From contig NZ_JARVKW010000007.1 of NCBI RefSeq assembly GCF_029813775.1, forward strand, positions 1-64,000: a stretch of 64,000 bases of DNA, given 5' to 3'. A program made the position numbers and the translations under genes. Source of the stretch: Streptomyces sp. DH24. Lineage in GTDB: Bacteria > Actinomycetota > Actinomycetes > Streptomycetales > Streptomycetaceae. Shown here piece after piece: positions 1 to 9,661 of the stretch. Position 1 is the stretch's first letter; each line of letters starts with the position of its first letter. The notes below the pieces were generated by a model. The model searched no databases. It was not told the origin of the DNA and saw nothing but the letters and a program-made list of their open reading frames with translations.

Positions 1-581
1 TGAAAACGCCCTGGCGTTGACGCGCCAACCGCTGCGGGCGGACACCCCCCGACACGTCCCCTTCCCGCCGTACGCGACTGCCGCCCGGTGGCCCATCCCG
101 CCCCGTCCATCCCGCGCGGGCGGCTGCGGTGGCGGCACGCCGCAAGCCGCGGGCAGTCGTGCCGCTGGGGCGGCACGGGTGGGCGCGGGCGGCAACCCGT
201 CAGCGCCGGGCCGCGCGAACCACCCGAGGGGCACCCCGACGCCGGACAACCGGGCAACGCCGGACAACCGGGCGGCGGTGCAGCGGGGCGGCGGCACGTC
301 GCACACCGCGGGCATGCGTGCCGCCCGGGGCGGCACGGGTGGGCGCGGGCGGCAACCCCGCAGCGCCGGGCCGCGCGAACCACCCGAGGGGCACCCCGAC
401 GCCGGACAACCGGGCAACGCCGGACAGCCCAGCGCCGGGCGGTAACCCGTCGGCGCCGGGCCGTGCAACGCCCCCGCGGTCACCCCGGCGCCGGACAGCC
501 GGGCGCACCCGGGGTCACCCCGGCGCCCCGCAGCCCGCGCTCCGCGCCCCGCGCCCCGCGCCCCGCGCCCCGCGCCCCGCG
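1..581. repeat. Non-coding GC-rich tract with 100-bp direct repeats and a heptamer microsatellite
   Basis: I see no credible gene here. Two copies of a 100-bp unit (167-266 and 327-426) lie 160 bp apart and differ at about two positions. Each copy begins in a hairpin (158-177: eight-base arms, loop TGGG; 317-337: nine-base arms, three-base loop). A degenerate third copy lies at about 434-505. The tract ends in five copies of GCGCCCC (544-578), directly against the stop codon of the next minus-strand gene. The same hairpin core recurs at 22510-22540. It looks like a Streptomyces intergenic repeat family. Open frames across it are a by-product of GC content. Confidence 0.8.
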
Positions 582-887
582 TCAGCGTGACGTCTCGCGC
601 GACAGGTGGGCCTCCACCGTCGCCACCTTCGACGTCAGACCGTCCGTCACCCCCGGGCGGACGTCCGCCTTGAGGACCAGGGACACCCTCGGCGCCCGCC
701 GTTCCACCGCCTCGACGGCCCGCTTCACGACGTCCATGACCTCGTCCCACTCACCCTCCACGGACGTGAACATCGCGTCCGTGCGGTTCGGCAGGCCGGA
801 CTCGCGTACGACCCGGACGGCGTCGGCGACGTACTCCCCCACGTCCTCGCCCACACCCAGCGGCGTCACGGAGAAGGCGACGATCAT
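582..887 (-). CDS. MTH1187/DUF77 family thiamine-binding protein
   Basis: This gene encodes a 101-residue cytosolic protein of the MTH1187/YkoF-like family. The family fold is a small ferredoxin-like alpha/beta sandwich that binds thiamine or a related ligand as a tetramer. The N-terminal [11 protein letters not shown] strand and the later [11 protein letters not shown] strand are typical of the family, and the length is normal. The ATG overlaps the stop of the upstream DUF3817 gene by four bases (884-887), so the two are co-transcribed and probably translationally coupled. The 3' end abuts a heptamer microsatellite. The family assignment is firm, but the role in the cell is not known from sequence. 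Confidence 0.85.
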   Translation of the reverse strand: MIVAFSVTPLGVGEDVGEYVADAVRVVRESGLPNRTDAMFTSVEGEWDEVMDVVKRAVEAVERRAPRVSLVLKADVRPGVTDGLTSKVATVEAHLSRETSR

Positions 888-1228
888 GCGCCGACCGCGC
901 CTTCCTTGCGGGCGCGGGAGGCGATCACCGCGTCCTCGGCCTCGCGGCGCAGCCGCCGGTCGGCGACGAAGCCCCCGGCCGGGAGCACCGACAGGACGAA
1001 GTACAGCGCGGCGTCCTTCACCGGCCACTTGGCGCGGTTCCAGGCGTCCGCCCAGAAGATCACGTACAGGATGAAGAGGACGCCGTGGATCGCGCCCATG
1101 ACCGGCACCGCGTTGAAGTCGGTGGTCCGCTTCAGCACGGAGCAGACGAGCAGCAGCAGGAACGAGATGGCCTCGGGCGTCGAGACCAGGCGGAGGCGGC
1201 GGAGGGCGGTGGCGGTCTTGAGGTCCAC
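884..1228 (-). CDS. DUF3817 integral membrane protein
   Basis: This is a small membrane protein of about 114 residues. It has three hydrophobic segments, near residues 16-30, 43-62 and 71-88, and a charged C-terminal tail, which is the DUF3817 pattern. I chose the GTG at 1228 because GAAGGTGA lies about 8 bases upstream and the protein then begins [16 protein letters not shown], directly ahead of the first helix. An ATG at 1297 is in frame but lacks a ribosome site and would add an unconserved-looking leader. It overlaps the thiamine-binding gene by four bases. Its function is unknown. Confidence 0.75.
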   Translation of the reverse strand: MDLKTATALRRLRLVSTPEAISFLLLLVCSVLKRTTDFNAVPVMGAIHGVLFILYVIFWADAWNRAKWPVKDAALYFVLSVLPAGGFVADRRLRREAEDAVIASRARKEGAVGA

Positions 1229-1429
1229 GGGTCGGGTCACCTTCGGTGGGAGAGACGTCGGACGGTTTGTGAACGAACGCACAAGCGTCCCGTCCATTGT
1301 GGCAAACGGCCGCGGGCGGTTCCGGAGGGGGGCCGCCCCGGTGCCGGCCATGGGCGCCGGGCCCCGGGGCACCGGCCCCTAGGGGTTCGTCTCCGTCCGG
1401 GGGATCTGTCCGTGGGGCGACCCGGAGGC

Positions 1430-1442
1430 TACCGTCACGGAC
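1430..1442 (+). promoter_or_regulatory. -10 box for a leaderless AIM24 operon transcript
   Basis: TACCGT at 1430-1435 is a good actinobacterial -10 element. It ends seven bases before the GTG at 1443, so transcription would start at or next to the start codon. No ribosome site precedes the gene, which fits a leaderless mRNA. The -35 region is not recognisable. Confidence 0.5.
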
Positions 1443-2081
1443 GTGGCGATGTTCCGACTTCAGAGCAGCAGAGTGCTCGCCGTCGACATGACCGGGGACG
1501 CCGTGAAGGCGAAGAACGGCTCGATGGTCGCGTACGACGGACAGATGGCCTTCAAGAAGCTGAGCGGCGGCGGCGAGGGCGTGCGGGGAATGGTGACCCG
1601 GCGCCTCACCGGCGAGCAGATGACGGTGATGGAGGTGAAGGGGCACGGGACCTGCTGGTTCGCGGACCGTGCCGCCGAGATCAACCTCGTCGGCCTCGAG
1701 GGCGACAAGCTGTACGTGGAGTCGAGCAACCTGCTGGCGGCGGACGCCGGACTGCGCACCGGGACGTCGTTCACCGGGCTGCGCGGCGCCTCGCAGGGCA
1801 CCGGGCTGTTCACGACGACGGTCGAGGGACACGGCCAGGTGGCGATCACGTCCGTGGGACCGGCGGTCGTGCTGCGCGTCGGCCCGCAGTACCCGCTCAC
1901 CGTGGACCCGGGGGCATACATCGCCCACCGGGGGGACCTCCGGCAGACCTTCCAGTCCGGCGTGACGTTCCGCACGTTCCTCGGGGAGGGCGGCGGCGAG
2001 GCCTTCCAGATCCGGTTCGAGGGAGACGGCCTGGTGTACGTGCAGCCGAGCGAGCGGGACACGATCGCGGGGGAGGTGTGA
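1443..2081 (+). CDS. AIM24 family protein, first of three paralogues
   Basis: This gene encodes a 212-residue protein of the AIM24 family, a beta-rich fold related to TRAP-like and yeast Aim24 proteins. Repeated strands carry the family pattern of alternating glycine and hydrophobic residues (for example [18 protein letters not shown], with a later [14 protein letters not shown]). There is no signal peptide or membrane helix. A GTG at 1443 or an ATG at 1449 could start translation, and the -10 box at 1430 favours the GTG. The stop is one base before the next paralogue, so the three genes form an operon. The biochemical function of bacterial AIM24 proteins is not established. Confidence 0.85.
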   Translation: MAMFRLQSSRVLAVDMTGDAVKAKNGSMVAYDGQMAFKKLSGGGEGVRGMVTRRLTGEQMTVMEVKGHGTCWFADRAAEINLVGLEGDKLYVESSNLLAADAGLRTGTSFTGLRGASQGTGLFTTTVEGHGQVAITSVGPAVVLRVGPQYPLTVDPGAYIAHRGDLRQTFQSGVTFRTFLGEGGGEAFQIRFEGDGLVYVQPSERDTIAGEV

Positions 2082-2082
2082 C

Positions 2083-2733
2083 ATGCCCTTCCGGGAGATC
2101 AACGCGAAGATGGTCGAGGCGACCGTGGTGCCCGGCGCCCGGCTGTTCAGCCAGCGCGGGGCGATGCTCGCCTACCGGGGCGAGGTGTCGTTCACGCCCA
2201 GCGTGGCGGGCGGGCAGGGCGGTCTGATGTCGATGATCGGGCGCCGCGTCGCCGATGAGGACACGCCCCTGATGACGGTCGAGGGCAACGGCACGGTGCT
2301 GTTCGGGCACGGCGGACACCACGTCCAGGTGATCGACCTCGCCGGCGACACCCTGTACGTCGAGGCGGACCGCCTCCTCGCCTTCGAGGGCACGCTGGAG
2401 CAGGGCACGGTGTTCCTCGGGTCGCAGGGCGGCGTCATGGGCATGGTGCGCGGCCAGGTGAGCGGGCAGGGGCTGTTCACGACGACGCTGCGCGGCCACG
2501 GCTCGGTGGCGGTGATGGCGCACGGCGGTGTCATCGAGATCCCGATCACGCCGCAGCGCCCGGTGCACGTCGACCCGCAGGCGTACGTCGCCCACCACGG
2601 CGACGTACGGAACAAGCTGTCGACCGCGCTGGGCTGGCGGGACATGGTGGGCCGCGGCTCCGGCGAGGCGTTCCAGCTGGAGCTGAGCGGCAGCGGTGCG
2701 GTGTACGTCCAGGCCTCGGAGGAGAAGCTGTGA
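2083..2733 (+). CDS. AIM24 family protein, second of three paralogues
   Basis: This 216-residue AIM24-family protein is collinear with its upstream neighbour. Both keep the [22 protein letters not shown] strand and the [14 protein letters not shown] segment near the C-terminus. It starts at an ATG one base after the preceding stop, behind a GGGGGAGG ribosome site. Its GTGA end overlaps the third paralogue. Tight packing indicates joint synthesis, so a hetero-oligomer of the three proteins is plausible but unproven. No catalytic motif is visible. Confidence 0.85.
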   Translation: MPFREINAKMVEATVVPGARLFSQRGAMLAYRGEVSFTPSVAGGQGGLMSMIGRRVADEDTPLMTVEGNGTVLFGHGGHHVQVIDLAGDTLYVEADRLLAFEGTLEQGTVFLGSQGGVMGMVRGQVSGQGLFTTTLRGHGSVAVMAHGGVIEIPITPQRPVHVDPQAYVAHHGDVRNKLSTALGWRDMVGRGSGEAFQLELSGSGAVYVQASEEKL

Positions 2734-3527
2734 GCAGGTACGGGGCCCCGGGCGGCCCGACCGTGTACGACCCGGCGACGCTGCCCCCGGACGACAACGT
2801 CGACGCCTACACCTTCTGCGTGGAGCTCAAGGGGAGCCAGTGGTTCCTGCAGAAGGGCAAGATGATCGCCTACTACGGGACCATCGGCTTCAACGGGATC
2901 GGGCACGGGCGCCTGGAGCGTCTGGTGCGTACGTCGTTCCATTCGCCTTTGCACGCGAGCGACTGGGTCGTGGCCGAGGGCTCGGGCAAGATGCTGCTCG
3001 CCGACCGGGCCTTCGACGTGAACGCGTACGACCTGGAGGACGGCAACCTGACCATTCGCTCGGGCAACTTGCTTGCTTTTCAGCCAAGTCTCTCGCTCAA
3101 GCAGTCGATCGTCCCGGGTTTTCTGACGCTCATCGGAACCGGCAAGTTCGTGGCGACGTCAAACGGTCCGGTGGTGTTCATGGAACCTCCGATCCGGGTG
3201 GATCCGCAGGCGCTCGTGGGGTGGGCCGACTGTCCGTCGCCCTGCCATCACTACGACCACGGGTACATGACGGGGCTGATGGGCGGTCTACGTGCGCTGA
3301 CGGGCCTCGGCGGGGCCTCCGGGGAGGAGCACCAGTTCGAGTTCGCGGGGGCGGGGACGGTGTTGTTGCAGTCGAGCGAGACCCTGATGGCGGAACAGGC
3401 GACGGGAGCCGTTCCGCGGCAGGCGGGCGTGCCCGGTGGCGGTGTGACCGGCCCGCGGGGGCAGCAGTCCGGGGCACCGCGCCTTCCCGGACAGCTCGGA
3501 GACCTCCAGCGTCGCTTCGGGCTGTGA
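2730..3527 (+). CDS. AIM24 family protein, third paralogue with Cys/His-rich insert
   Basis: This is the longest of the three paralogues, at 265 residues. After the shared beta-rich core (about residues 28-165) it carries CPSPCHHYDH at residues 168-177, a possible metal site absent from the other two. A low-complexity Gly/Pro/Gln tail follows (about 224-265). The GTG start overlaps the previous stop (GTGA). Codon use at about 2925-3150 is less GC-biased than in the neighbouring genes (for example TTG CTT GCT TTT CAG CCA AGT). Family membership is clear but the function is unknown. Confidence 0.83.
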   Translation: MSRYGAPGGPTVYDPATLPPDDNVDAYTFCVELKGSQWFLQKGKMIAYYGTIGFNGIGHGRLERLVRTSFHSPLHASDWVVAEGSGKMLLADRAFDVNAYDLEDGNLTIRSGNLLAFQPSLSLKQSIVPGFLTLIGTGKFVATSNGPVVFMEPPIRVDPQALVGWADCPSPCHHYDHGYMTGLMGGLRALTGLGGASGEEHQFEFAGAGTVLLQSSETLMAEQATGAVPRQAGVPGGGVTGPRGQQSGAPRLPGQLGDLQRRFGL

Positions 3528-3596
3528 GCGGTAATCTGCGGAGTGTGACATCGAACGCCTGCCCACCGTCACCACACCCCCCTCACTAGTACGCCT

Positions 3597-3622
3597 TTCA
3601 ACCTTTTAGGTAGACTTCATAC
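3597..3622 (+). promoter_or_regulatory. Putative MarR autoregulatory operator and leaderless promoter
   Basis: An inverted repeat, TCAACCT-TTT-AGGTAGA (3598-3614, one mismatch), overlaps a -10-like TAGACT (3611-3616) that ends six bases before the ATG of the MarR gene. This is where a MarR repressor would bind its own promoter. The arrangement also implies a leaderless transcript. Operator function is inferred. Confidence 0.45.
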
Positions 3623-4099
3623 ATGGAGACCGAGACGGCCACCCGCTGGCTGACCGATGCCGAGCAGTGCGCCTGGCGCACCCACCTGGAGATCAACAGG
3701 TTGTTGACCTACCAGCTGGAGAAGGACTTGCAGCCGTTCGGCCTGACGATGAACGACTACGAGATCCTGGTCAATCTGTCCGAGTCGGAGGACCTGCGGA
3801 TGCGGATGAGCGACCTCGCGTCCGCGACCCTCCAGTCCAAGAGCCGCCTCTCCCACCAGATCACACGCATGGAGAACGCGAATCTGGTCCGGCGCGAGAA
3901 CTGCGAGTCCGACCGGCGCGGGCTGTACGCGGTGCTCACCGAGCACGGCATGGAGACCATGAAGAAGGTCGCGCCGCACCACGTGGCGTCCGTGCGCAGG
4001 CACTTCATCGACCTCCTGTCGACCGATGCCCTGACGGAGCTCGACAAGGCGCTCAAGCCCATCGCGGAGCACCTGCGCGGCCAGCGCGGCCGCGGCTGA
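3623..4099 (+). CDS. MarR family transcriptional regulator
   Basis: This 158-residue protein has a winged helix-turn-helix. Helices before the recognition element read RMRMSDLASATLQSKSRLSHQITRME (about residues 70-95), followed by the wing residues REN-ESDRRGLYAVLT, which is the standard MarR pattern. A long N-terminal helix (WLTDAEQCAWRTHLEINRLLTYQLEKDL) would form the dimer interface. The gene is transcribed alone. The AIM24 operon lies upstream on the same strand and a two-component system lies convergent. An inverted repeat over its promoter suggests autoregulation. The ligand is unknown. Confidence 0.9.
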   Translation: METETATRWLTDAEQCAWRTHLEINRLLTYQLEKDLQPFGLTMNDYEILVNLSESEDLRMRMSDLASATLQSKSRLSHQITRMENANLVRRENCESDRRGLYAVLTEHGMETMKKVAPHHVASVRRHFIDLLSTDALTELDKALKPIAEHLRGQRGRG

Positions 4100-4134
4100 C
4101 GGTCCCTCCGCGGCCGGCACCCACCGGGCGGGCC

Positions 4135-5636
4135 CTATGCGCGGGGCAGGCGGAGTTCAAACAGGGCTCCGCCCGCCGGGGCCTCGCCGACGGTGAGGGT
4201 GCCGCCGTGCCGGGCCGCGACGTCGCGCGCGATGGCCAGGCCCAGGCCGGCGCCGCCGTCGTCGCGGCTGCGGGCCGCGTCCAGCCGGACGAACCGCTCG
4301 AAGATCCGCTCCCGGTCCGCCTCCGGCACGCCGTCCCCGTCGTCGGCCACCGCGACCACGACCTGCCTGCCCTCGCCCCGCACGGTCACCTCGACCGCCG
4401 AGCGGGCGTGCCGCTGCGCGTTGTCCAGCAGGTTGGCGAGCAACCGCCCCAACTGCCCCCGCGATCCGGCCACTTGACCGGACTCGGCCCGCACGGTCAC
4501 CCCGTCCCGGCCCGCGGCCTCCTCCCGGGCCAGCGCGCCCAGGTCCACCCGGGCGTCGGCGGCCGGCCGCTCCCCCGCGTCCAGCCGCGCCAGCAGCAGC
4601 AGATCGGCGGCGAGCCGCTGCAGCCGTACGGTGTCCTCCACGGCGCCGTCGACGTCCAGCAGCTCGGGGTGCGCGGCGCCCACCTCCAGCTGGGTGCGCA
4701 GCGACGCGATGGGGCTGCGCAGTTCGTGCGAGGCGTCGGCGACGAAGCGGCGCTGGCGCTCCACGGACGTCTCCAGGGCGGCCAGCGTCTCGTTGGTGGT
4801 GCGGGCCAGGCGGGCGATCTCGTCGTGCGTGTCCGGCACCGGGACGCGGCGGGCCAGGTCCTCGGACGCGGTGATCGCGGCCATCTCCCGCCGGATGCCC
4901 TCGACCGGGCGCAGCGCCCGCCGGGTGACCAGCCAGGTCACGCCCGCCACGACGGCCAGCAGCAGCGGGAACCCGGTGAGCATGCCGGTCAGGGCGGTGT
5001 CCACGGCGCTCTGCTCGGCGGCCAGCGGGGCGCCGGCGTACACCGTGAGCTCTCCCCTGTCCCGCACCTCCACGGGGACGGCGGCGAAGCGGTAGTCGGC
5101 GGCGTCGCCGTCGATCGTCGCGGAGCCGTCGGTGAAGGCGGCGTCGCCGATCTCGCCGGGGTCCAGGGAGTCGTCGGAGTCGGAGTCCGCGTCGGCGTCG
5201 GCGTCCGTCTCGGAGCCGGCGTCGGCATCCGTGTCCGCGTCCGGCTCCGCGTCCGCGTCGTCGTCGGCCGGGCCCGCACCGGCTCCGGTGACGGTGTCAC
5301 CGCTTCGCCGGCCCGCCGGACGGGGCTCGACCTCGGTCGTCGGCGTGCCGGTGATCCGTTCCAGGTCCTCGCTCGCGGCGACCAGTGCGCCGTCCTCGGT
5401 GACGACCTGGACGGGCCGGTCGTCGTCGTCCAGGGACAGCTGGTCGTAGGTCCGGCCGGCGGCGAGCTCGACCGCGACCTCCCGCGCGGTGCGTTCCGCC
5501 TGGGTGTCCGCCTGGTCGAGCAGGCTGGACCGCAGGGACAGCAGGACGGCCGCACCGGCGGCGACGAGGGCCACCGCGACCACGAGCGTCGCGGCCAGCG
5601 TCGCCCGGGACCGTACGGAACCGAACAGGCGTCGTC

Positions 5637-5640
<4 letters not shown>
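4135..5640 (-). CDS. OmpR-partner sensor histidine kinase with Asp-rich sensor domain
   Basis: This 501-residue membrane kinase pairs with the response regulator just upstream. It has a first membrane helix (about residues 14-37), an extracytoplasmic domain (about 38-205), a second helix (about 206-226), HAMP, then the phospho-acceptor box DASHELRSPIASL and ATPase motifs (NLLDNAQRHA, VADDGDGVPE, GLGLAIA). The sensor domain contains a striking Asp/Ala/Ser tract at residues 125-160, a possible cation-binding or disordered stretch. Its ATG overlaps the regulator stop by four bases. The divergent PepSY gene also encodes an Asp-rich exported tract. Confidence 0.92.
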
Positions 5641-6305
<665 letters not shown>

Positions 6306-6329
6306 GCGGTACAGGGTGCCAAGGTGAAG

Positions 6330-6366
6330 CTGAAGATCTCTTCAGGTGGCTTCAGGTTCCTCTCAG
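6330..6366. promoter_or_regulatory. Putative response-regulator operator with 10-bp-spaced CTTCAG repeats
   Basis: CTTCAGGT occurs at 6340-6347 and again at 6350-6357. A degenerate TCTCAG follows at 6361-6366, and an inverted CTGAAG lies at 6330-6335. One-helical-turn spacing of direct repeats is how OmpR/PhoB-type regulators bind in tandem. The site lies between the divergent regulator and PepSY genes, so it could control both. The assignment is inferred from position and spacing. Confidence 0.6.
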
Positions 6367-6435
6367 CGTCGGTGGGCGAGAGTCGTGGCAGTCGAGAACG
6401 AACGTCCTCGAAACGAACGACTCGGGAGGAACCGC

Positions 6436-7137
6436 ATGAAGCGCAACATCGTGATCGCCGTCGTCACGGCCGCCGCGTTGGTCGGGGGAGGTACGGCCAC
6501 GGCTCTGGCGGTGTCGGGGGACGACGACGGCCGTGCGGTGTCCGTGGACGACCGGCGGGACGACGACGCGCGGGACGGCGGCGGGCAGGACGACCAGGAC
6601 GACAACGCGCAGGACGACACGCGGGACGACGCCGACGACCGGCGGGACGACGAGGCCGACGACCGGCGGGACGACGCCGGGGACGACGACGCGTCGCAGG
6701 TGAAGACCGGTGGCGTCAGTGCCGCCGACGCCATCGCCGCCGCGCTGCGGCACACGCCGGGCACGGCGGTCGCCGCCGACCTCGACCACGACGACGACCG
6801 TGGCGGCAAGGCGGCCTGGGAGGTCGACGTGCTGTCCGGGAACGGAGCCTGGCGCAGCGTGTGGGTCGACCCCGGGACCGGCAAGGTGACCGGGGACCGC
6901 GCCGAGGACGAGGACGACACGGGTGAGGTGCGCTCCGCGCTGAAGGGGGCGACCGTGACCGCCGTGGACGCCGCGAAGGCCGCGGGCGACAAGGGCATCG
7001 TGACGTCCGTCGACCTGGACGACGACCTGGACGGCGACCGGAACGCGGCCTGGGAGGTCGAGACCCGGGACGGCTCCGACTGGCGGGTGGACCTGCGGAG
7101 CGGCAAGGTCACGGCCGACCGGTCCGACGACGACTGA
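6436..7137 (+). CDS. Exported PepSY-domain protein with Asp-rich linker
   Basis: This 233-residue protein starts at an ATG after CGGGAGGA. An N-terminal signal peptide or anchor (residues 1-26, KRNIVIAVVTAAALVGG) is followed by an extremely Asp/Arg-rich linker (about 28-88). Two PepSY domains follow (about 94-155 and 163-228), each with an AAWEV strand and a G-(T/S)-GKV turn. PepSY domains are often extracytoplasmic inhibitors or sensors. The gene is divergent from a two-component operon whose kinase also has an Asp-rich sensor tract, so it is probably a target or modulator of that system. Confidence 0.88.
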   Translation: MKRNIVIAVVTAAALVGGGTATALAVSGDDDGRAVSVDDRRDDDARDGGGQDDQDDNAQDDTRDDADDRRDDEADDRRDDAGDDDASQVKTGGVSAADAIAAALRHTPGTAVAADLDHDDDRGGKAAWEVDVLSGNGAWRSVWVDPGTGKVTGDRAEDEDDTGEVRSALKGATVTAVDAAKAAGDKGIVTSVDLDDDLDGDRNAAWEVETRDGSDWRVDLRSGKVTADRSDDD

Positions 7138-7164
7138 GCCCGCCGAGGGCCCCTGTCCCCCAGG

Positions 7165-7191
7165 TGCCCGCGGCCGCGCCGGCCGCGGGCA
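7165..7191. terminator. Bidirectional terminator hairpin
   Basis: A perfect 11-bp GC stem (TGCCCGCGGCC at 7165-7175 with its complement at 7181-7191, five-base loop) lies in the 72-bp space between the convergent PepSY and meaB genes. It can serve both. Confidence 0.8.
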
Positions 7192-7209
7192 TCGCCGTGT
7201 CCGCGGCTC

Positions 7210-8166
7210 TCAGCTCCGGGTGAGGTTCGTGATCAATTCGTCCGCCGCGCGGTACGGGTCGAGGTCGCCCGACACGATCCGCTCCGCGAGGGCGCCGAGG
7301 CGGCGGTCCCCGTGGAGGTCGCCGATGCGTTCGCGCAGGGCGGTCACCGCGATCGTCTCGACCTCGCGGGACGCGCGCGCCAGACGGCGTTCCGCCAGGA
7401 CGCCCCGCTCCTCCATCCAGGCTCGGTGCTTCTCCAGGGCCTCGACCACCTCGTCGACGCCCTCGCCGCGCGCGGCGACCGTCTTGACGATCGGGGGGCG
7501 CCAGTCGCCGGGGCCCCGGGACTCGCCGAGGCCGAGCATGTGGTTCAGTTCGCGGGCCGTGGCATCGGCGCCGTCCCGGTCGGCCTTGTTGACGACGTAG
7601 ACGTCGCCGATCTCCAGGATGCCCGCCTTGGCCGCCTGGATGCCGTCACCCATGCCGGGGGCGAGCAGCACCACCGACGTGTCGGCCTGGGAGGCGATCT
7701 CCACCTCGGACTGGCCCACGCCGACGGTCTCCACGAGGATCACGTCGCAGCCCGCGGCGTCGAGGACGCGGATGGCCTGCGGGGCGGCCCAGGCGAGGCC
7801 GCCGAGGTGGCCACGGGTGGCCATGGAGCGAATGTAGACGCCGGGGTCGGAGGCGTGCTCCGACATGCGGACGCGGTCGCCGAGCAGGGCGCCGCCGGAG
7901 AACGGCGACGACGGGTCGACGGCGAGGACGCCGACCCGCTTGCCCTGCTTGCGGTACGCCGTCACGAGCGCCGAGGTGGACGTCGACTTTCCGACACCCG
8001 GCGAGCCCGTGAGGCCGACGACGTAGGCGTTGCCCGTGAGCGGGGCCAGAGTCTCCATCACGTCGCGCAGCTGCGGGGACGCCCCCTCCACCAGGGAGAT
8101 CAGCCGGGCCACGGCCCGCGGCCTGCCTTCCCTGGCCTGGGCCACCAGCGTGGAGACGTCCTGCAT
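7210..8166 (-). CDS. meaB: Methylmalonyl-CoA mutase-associated G-protein chaperone MeaB
   Basis: This 318-residue GTPase protects and gates the loading of adenosylcobalamin-dependent methylmalonyl-CoA mutase. The SIMIBI-class P-loop is GLTGSPGVGKSTST. Further motifs are VLAVDPSSPFSGGALLGDRVRM, the switch-like VETVGVGQSE and the guanine-specificity VVNKAD. The ATG at 8166 is preferred because CGGAG lies seven bases upstream. An ATG five codons earlier has no ribosome site. A thiolase gene precedes it on the same strand, and methylmalonyl-CoA epimerase is divergent from that thiolase, so the locus concerns propionyl/methylmalonyl-CoA metabolism. Confidence 0.95.
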   Translation of the reverse strand: MQDVSTLVAQAREGRPRAVARLISLVEGASPQLRDVMETLAPLTGNAYVVGLTGSPGVGKSTSTSALVTAYRKQGKRVGVLAVDPSSPFSGGALLGDRVRMSEHASDPGVYIRSMATRGHLGGLAWAAPQAIRVLDAAGCDVILVETVGVGQSEVEIASQADTSVVLLAPGMGDGIQAAKAGILEIGDVYVVNKADRDGADATARELNHMLGLGESRGPGDWRPPIVKTVAARGEGVDEVVEALEKHRAWMEERGVLAERRLARASREVETIAVTALRERIGDLHGDRRLGALAERIVSGDLDPYRAADELITNLTRS

Positions 8167-8239
8167 CACAGCTCCGTTCATGATCAGTTCAGGAGAAGAA
8201 TTCGGCCAACTTGGGACCTCGCGAACCTGCTCGGGTTCC

Positions 8240-8286
8240 GGCTCCGGGACCCGGGCCGGGGCCCGGAGGACCCGTGACCCGGAGCC
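8240..8286 (-). terminator. GC-rich nested hairpin after the thiolase gene
   Basis: Nine-base arms GGCTCCGGG (8240-8248) and CCCGGAGCC (8278-8286) enclose a second self-complementary block, CCGGGCC-GG-GGCCCGG. The structure lies just downstream of the thiolase stop and upstream of meaB. It may terminate the thiolase transcript or separate the two messages. Confidence 0.5.
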
Positions 8287-8304
8287 CGGTCCGGGGCACC
8301 GGTC

Positions 8305-9513
8305 TCAGGACGTGGGTACCCGCACGATCAGCGCGTCACCCTGACCGCCGCCGCCGCACAGCGCCGCCGCGCCGACACCGCCGCCGCGCCGCTTCAGCTC
8401 CAGCGCCAGGTGCAGCACCAGACGGGCGCCGGACATGCCGATGGGGTGGCCCAGCGCGATGGCGCCGCCGTTGACGTTCACCTTTTCCGATGAAACCCCG
8501 AGGTCCTTCATTGACTGCACCGCGACGGCGGCGAAGGCCTCGTTGATCTCGATCAGGTCGAGGTCGGCGACGTCCAGGCCCTCCTTCTTCAGGGCGTGGG
8601 CGATCGCGTTGGACGGCTGGGACTGCAGGGAGTTGTCCGGACCGGCCACGTTGCCGTGGGCACCGATCTCCGCGATCCACTCCAGGCCCAGTTCCTCGGC
8701 CTTGGCCCTGCTCATCACGACCACGGCCGCCGCACCGTCCGAGATCTGCGAGGAGGACCCGGCGGTGATCGTGCCGTCCCTGTCGAACGCCGGGCGGAGC
8801 TTGGCCAGCGACTCGGCGGTGGTGTCGGCGCGGATGCCCTCGTCCTTGCTGAACAGGACCGGGTCGCCCTTGCGCTGCGGGATCTCGACCGGGGTGATCT
8901 CGGCCTCGAAGACGCCGTTCTTCTGGGCGGCGGCGGCGCGCTGGTGGGACAGGGCGGCGATCTCGTCCTGCTCGGCGCGGCCGATGCCCAGGCGGGTGTT
9001 GTGCTTCTCGGTGGACTGGCCCATGGGGATGTTCTCCCACGGGTCGGTCAGACCGTCGTACGCCATGGCGTCGAGCATCTCGATCGCGCCGTACTTGAAG
9101 CCCTCGCGGGACTTCGGCAGCAGGTGGGGGGCGTTGGTCATGGACTCCTGGCCGCCGGCGACGACGATGTCGAACTCGCCGGCGCGGATCAGCTGGTCGG
9201 CCAGCGCGATGGCGTCGAGGCCGGAGAGGCACACCTTGTTGATGGTGAGCGCCGGGACGTTCATCGGGATGCCGGCCTTGACGGCGGCCTGACGTGCCGG
9301 GATCTGCCCTGCCCCGGCCTGGAGCACCTGCCCCATGATCACGTACTGGACCTGGTCGCCGCCGATCCCCGCACGGTCGAGGGCGGCCTTGATCGCGAAG
9401 CCGCCGAGGTCGGCTCCGGAGAAGGACTTGAGCGAACCCAGCAACCGCCCCATGGGCGTCCGCGCGCCCGCGACGATCACCGAACCGGTCGTACCGGAAG
9501 TTCCTGATGACAT
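8305..9513 (-). CDS. Acetyl-CoA C-acetyltransferase (thiolase)
   Basis: This 402-residue thiolase joins or cleaves acyl-CoA units through a Cys-linked acyl enzyme. The nucleophile lies in [15 protein letters not shown]. The catalytic His is in [17 protein letters not shown] and the second Cys in [14 protein letters not shown]. Length and motif order are normal for the degradative/biosynthetic thiolase family. The gene is divergent from methylmalonyl-CoA epimerase across a 148-bp spacer and upstream of meaB. A role in fatty acid or ethylmalonyl/acetoacetyl-CoA metabolism is likely, but the substrate cannot be fixed from sequence. Confidence 0.93.
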   Translation of the reverse strand: MSSGTSGTTGSVIVAGARTPMGRLLGSLKSFSGADLGGFAIKAALDRAGIGGDQVQYVIMGQVLQAGAGQIPARQAAVKAGIPMNVPALTINKVCLSGLDAIALADQLIRAGEFDIVVAGGQESMTNAPHLLPKSREGFKYGAIEMLDAMAYDGLTDPWENIPMGQSTEKHNTRLGIGRAEQDEIAALSHQRAAAAQKNGVFEAEITPVEIPQRKGDPVLFSKDEGIRADTTAESLAKLRPAFDRDGTITAGSSSQISDGAAAVVVMSRAKAEELGLEWIAEIGAHGNVAGPDNSLQSQPSNAIAHALKKEGLDVADLDLIEINEAFAAVAVQSMKDLGVSSEKVNVNGGAIALGHPIGMSGARLVLHLALELKRRGGGVGAAALCGGGGQGDALIVRVPTS

Positions 9514-9661
9514 GAGCTTGCGATCCCCTTACCGGCTTGCACAGCCGAGGAGTGAACGAGGGTTTACTCGAATGTACTGAGCGGTATGCCGCCCGTCATC
9601 GGGCTGTCGGTGTGATCGCGCGCACGTTGCGTAACCACCCCCGGAGCGGTGCACTGAGTCC

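Noticed and set aside
17..1074. Several overlapping open frames in the left tract
   Set aside because: They translate repeats rich in Gly, Arg and Pro, ignore the DUF77 gene on the other strand and have no start signals.
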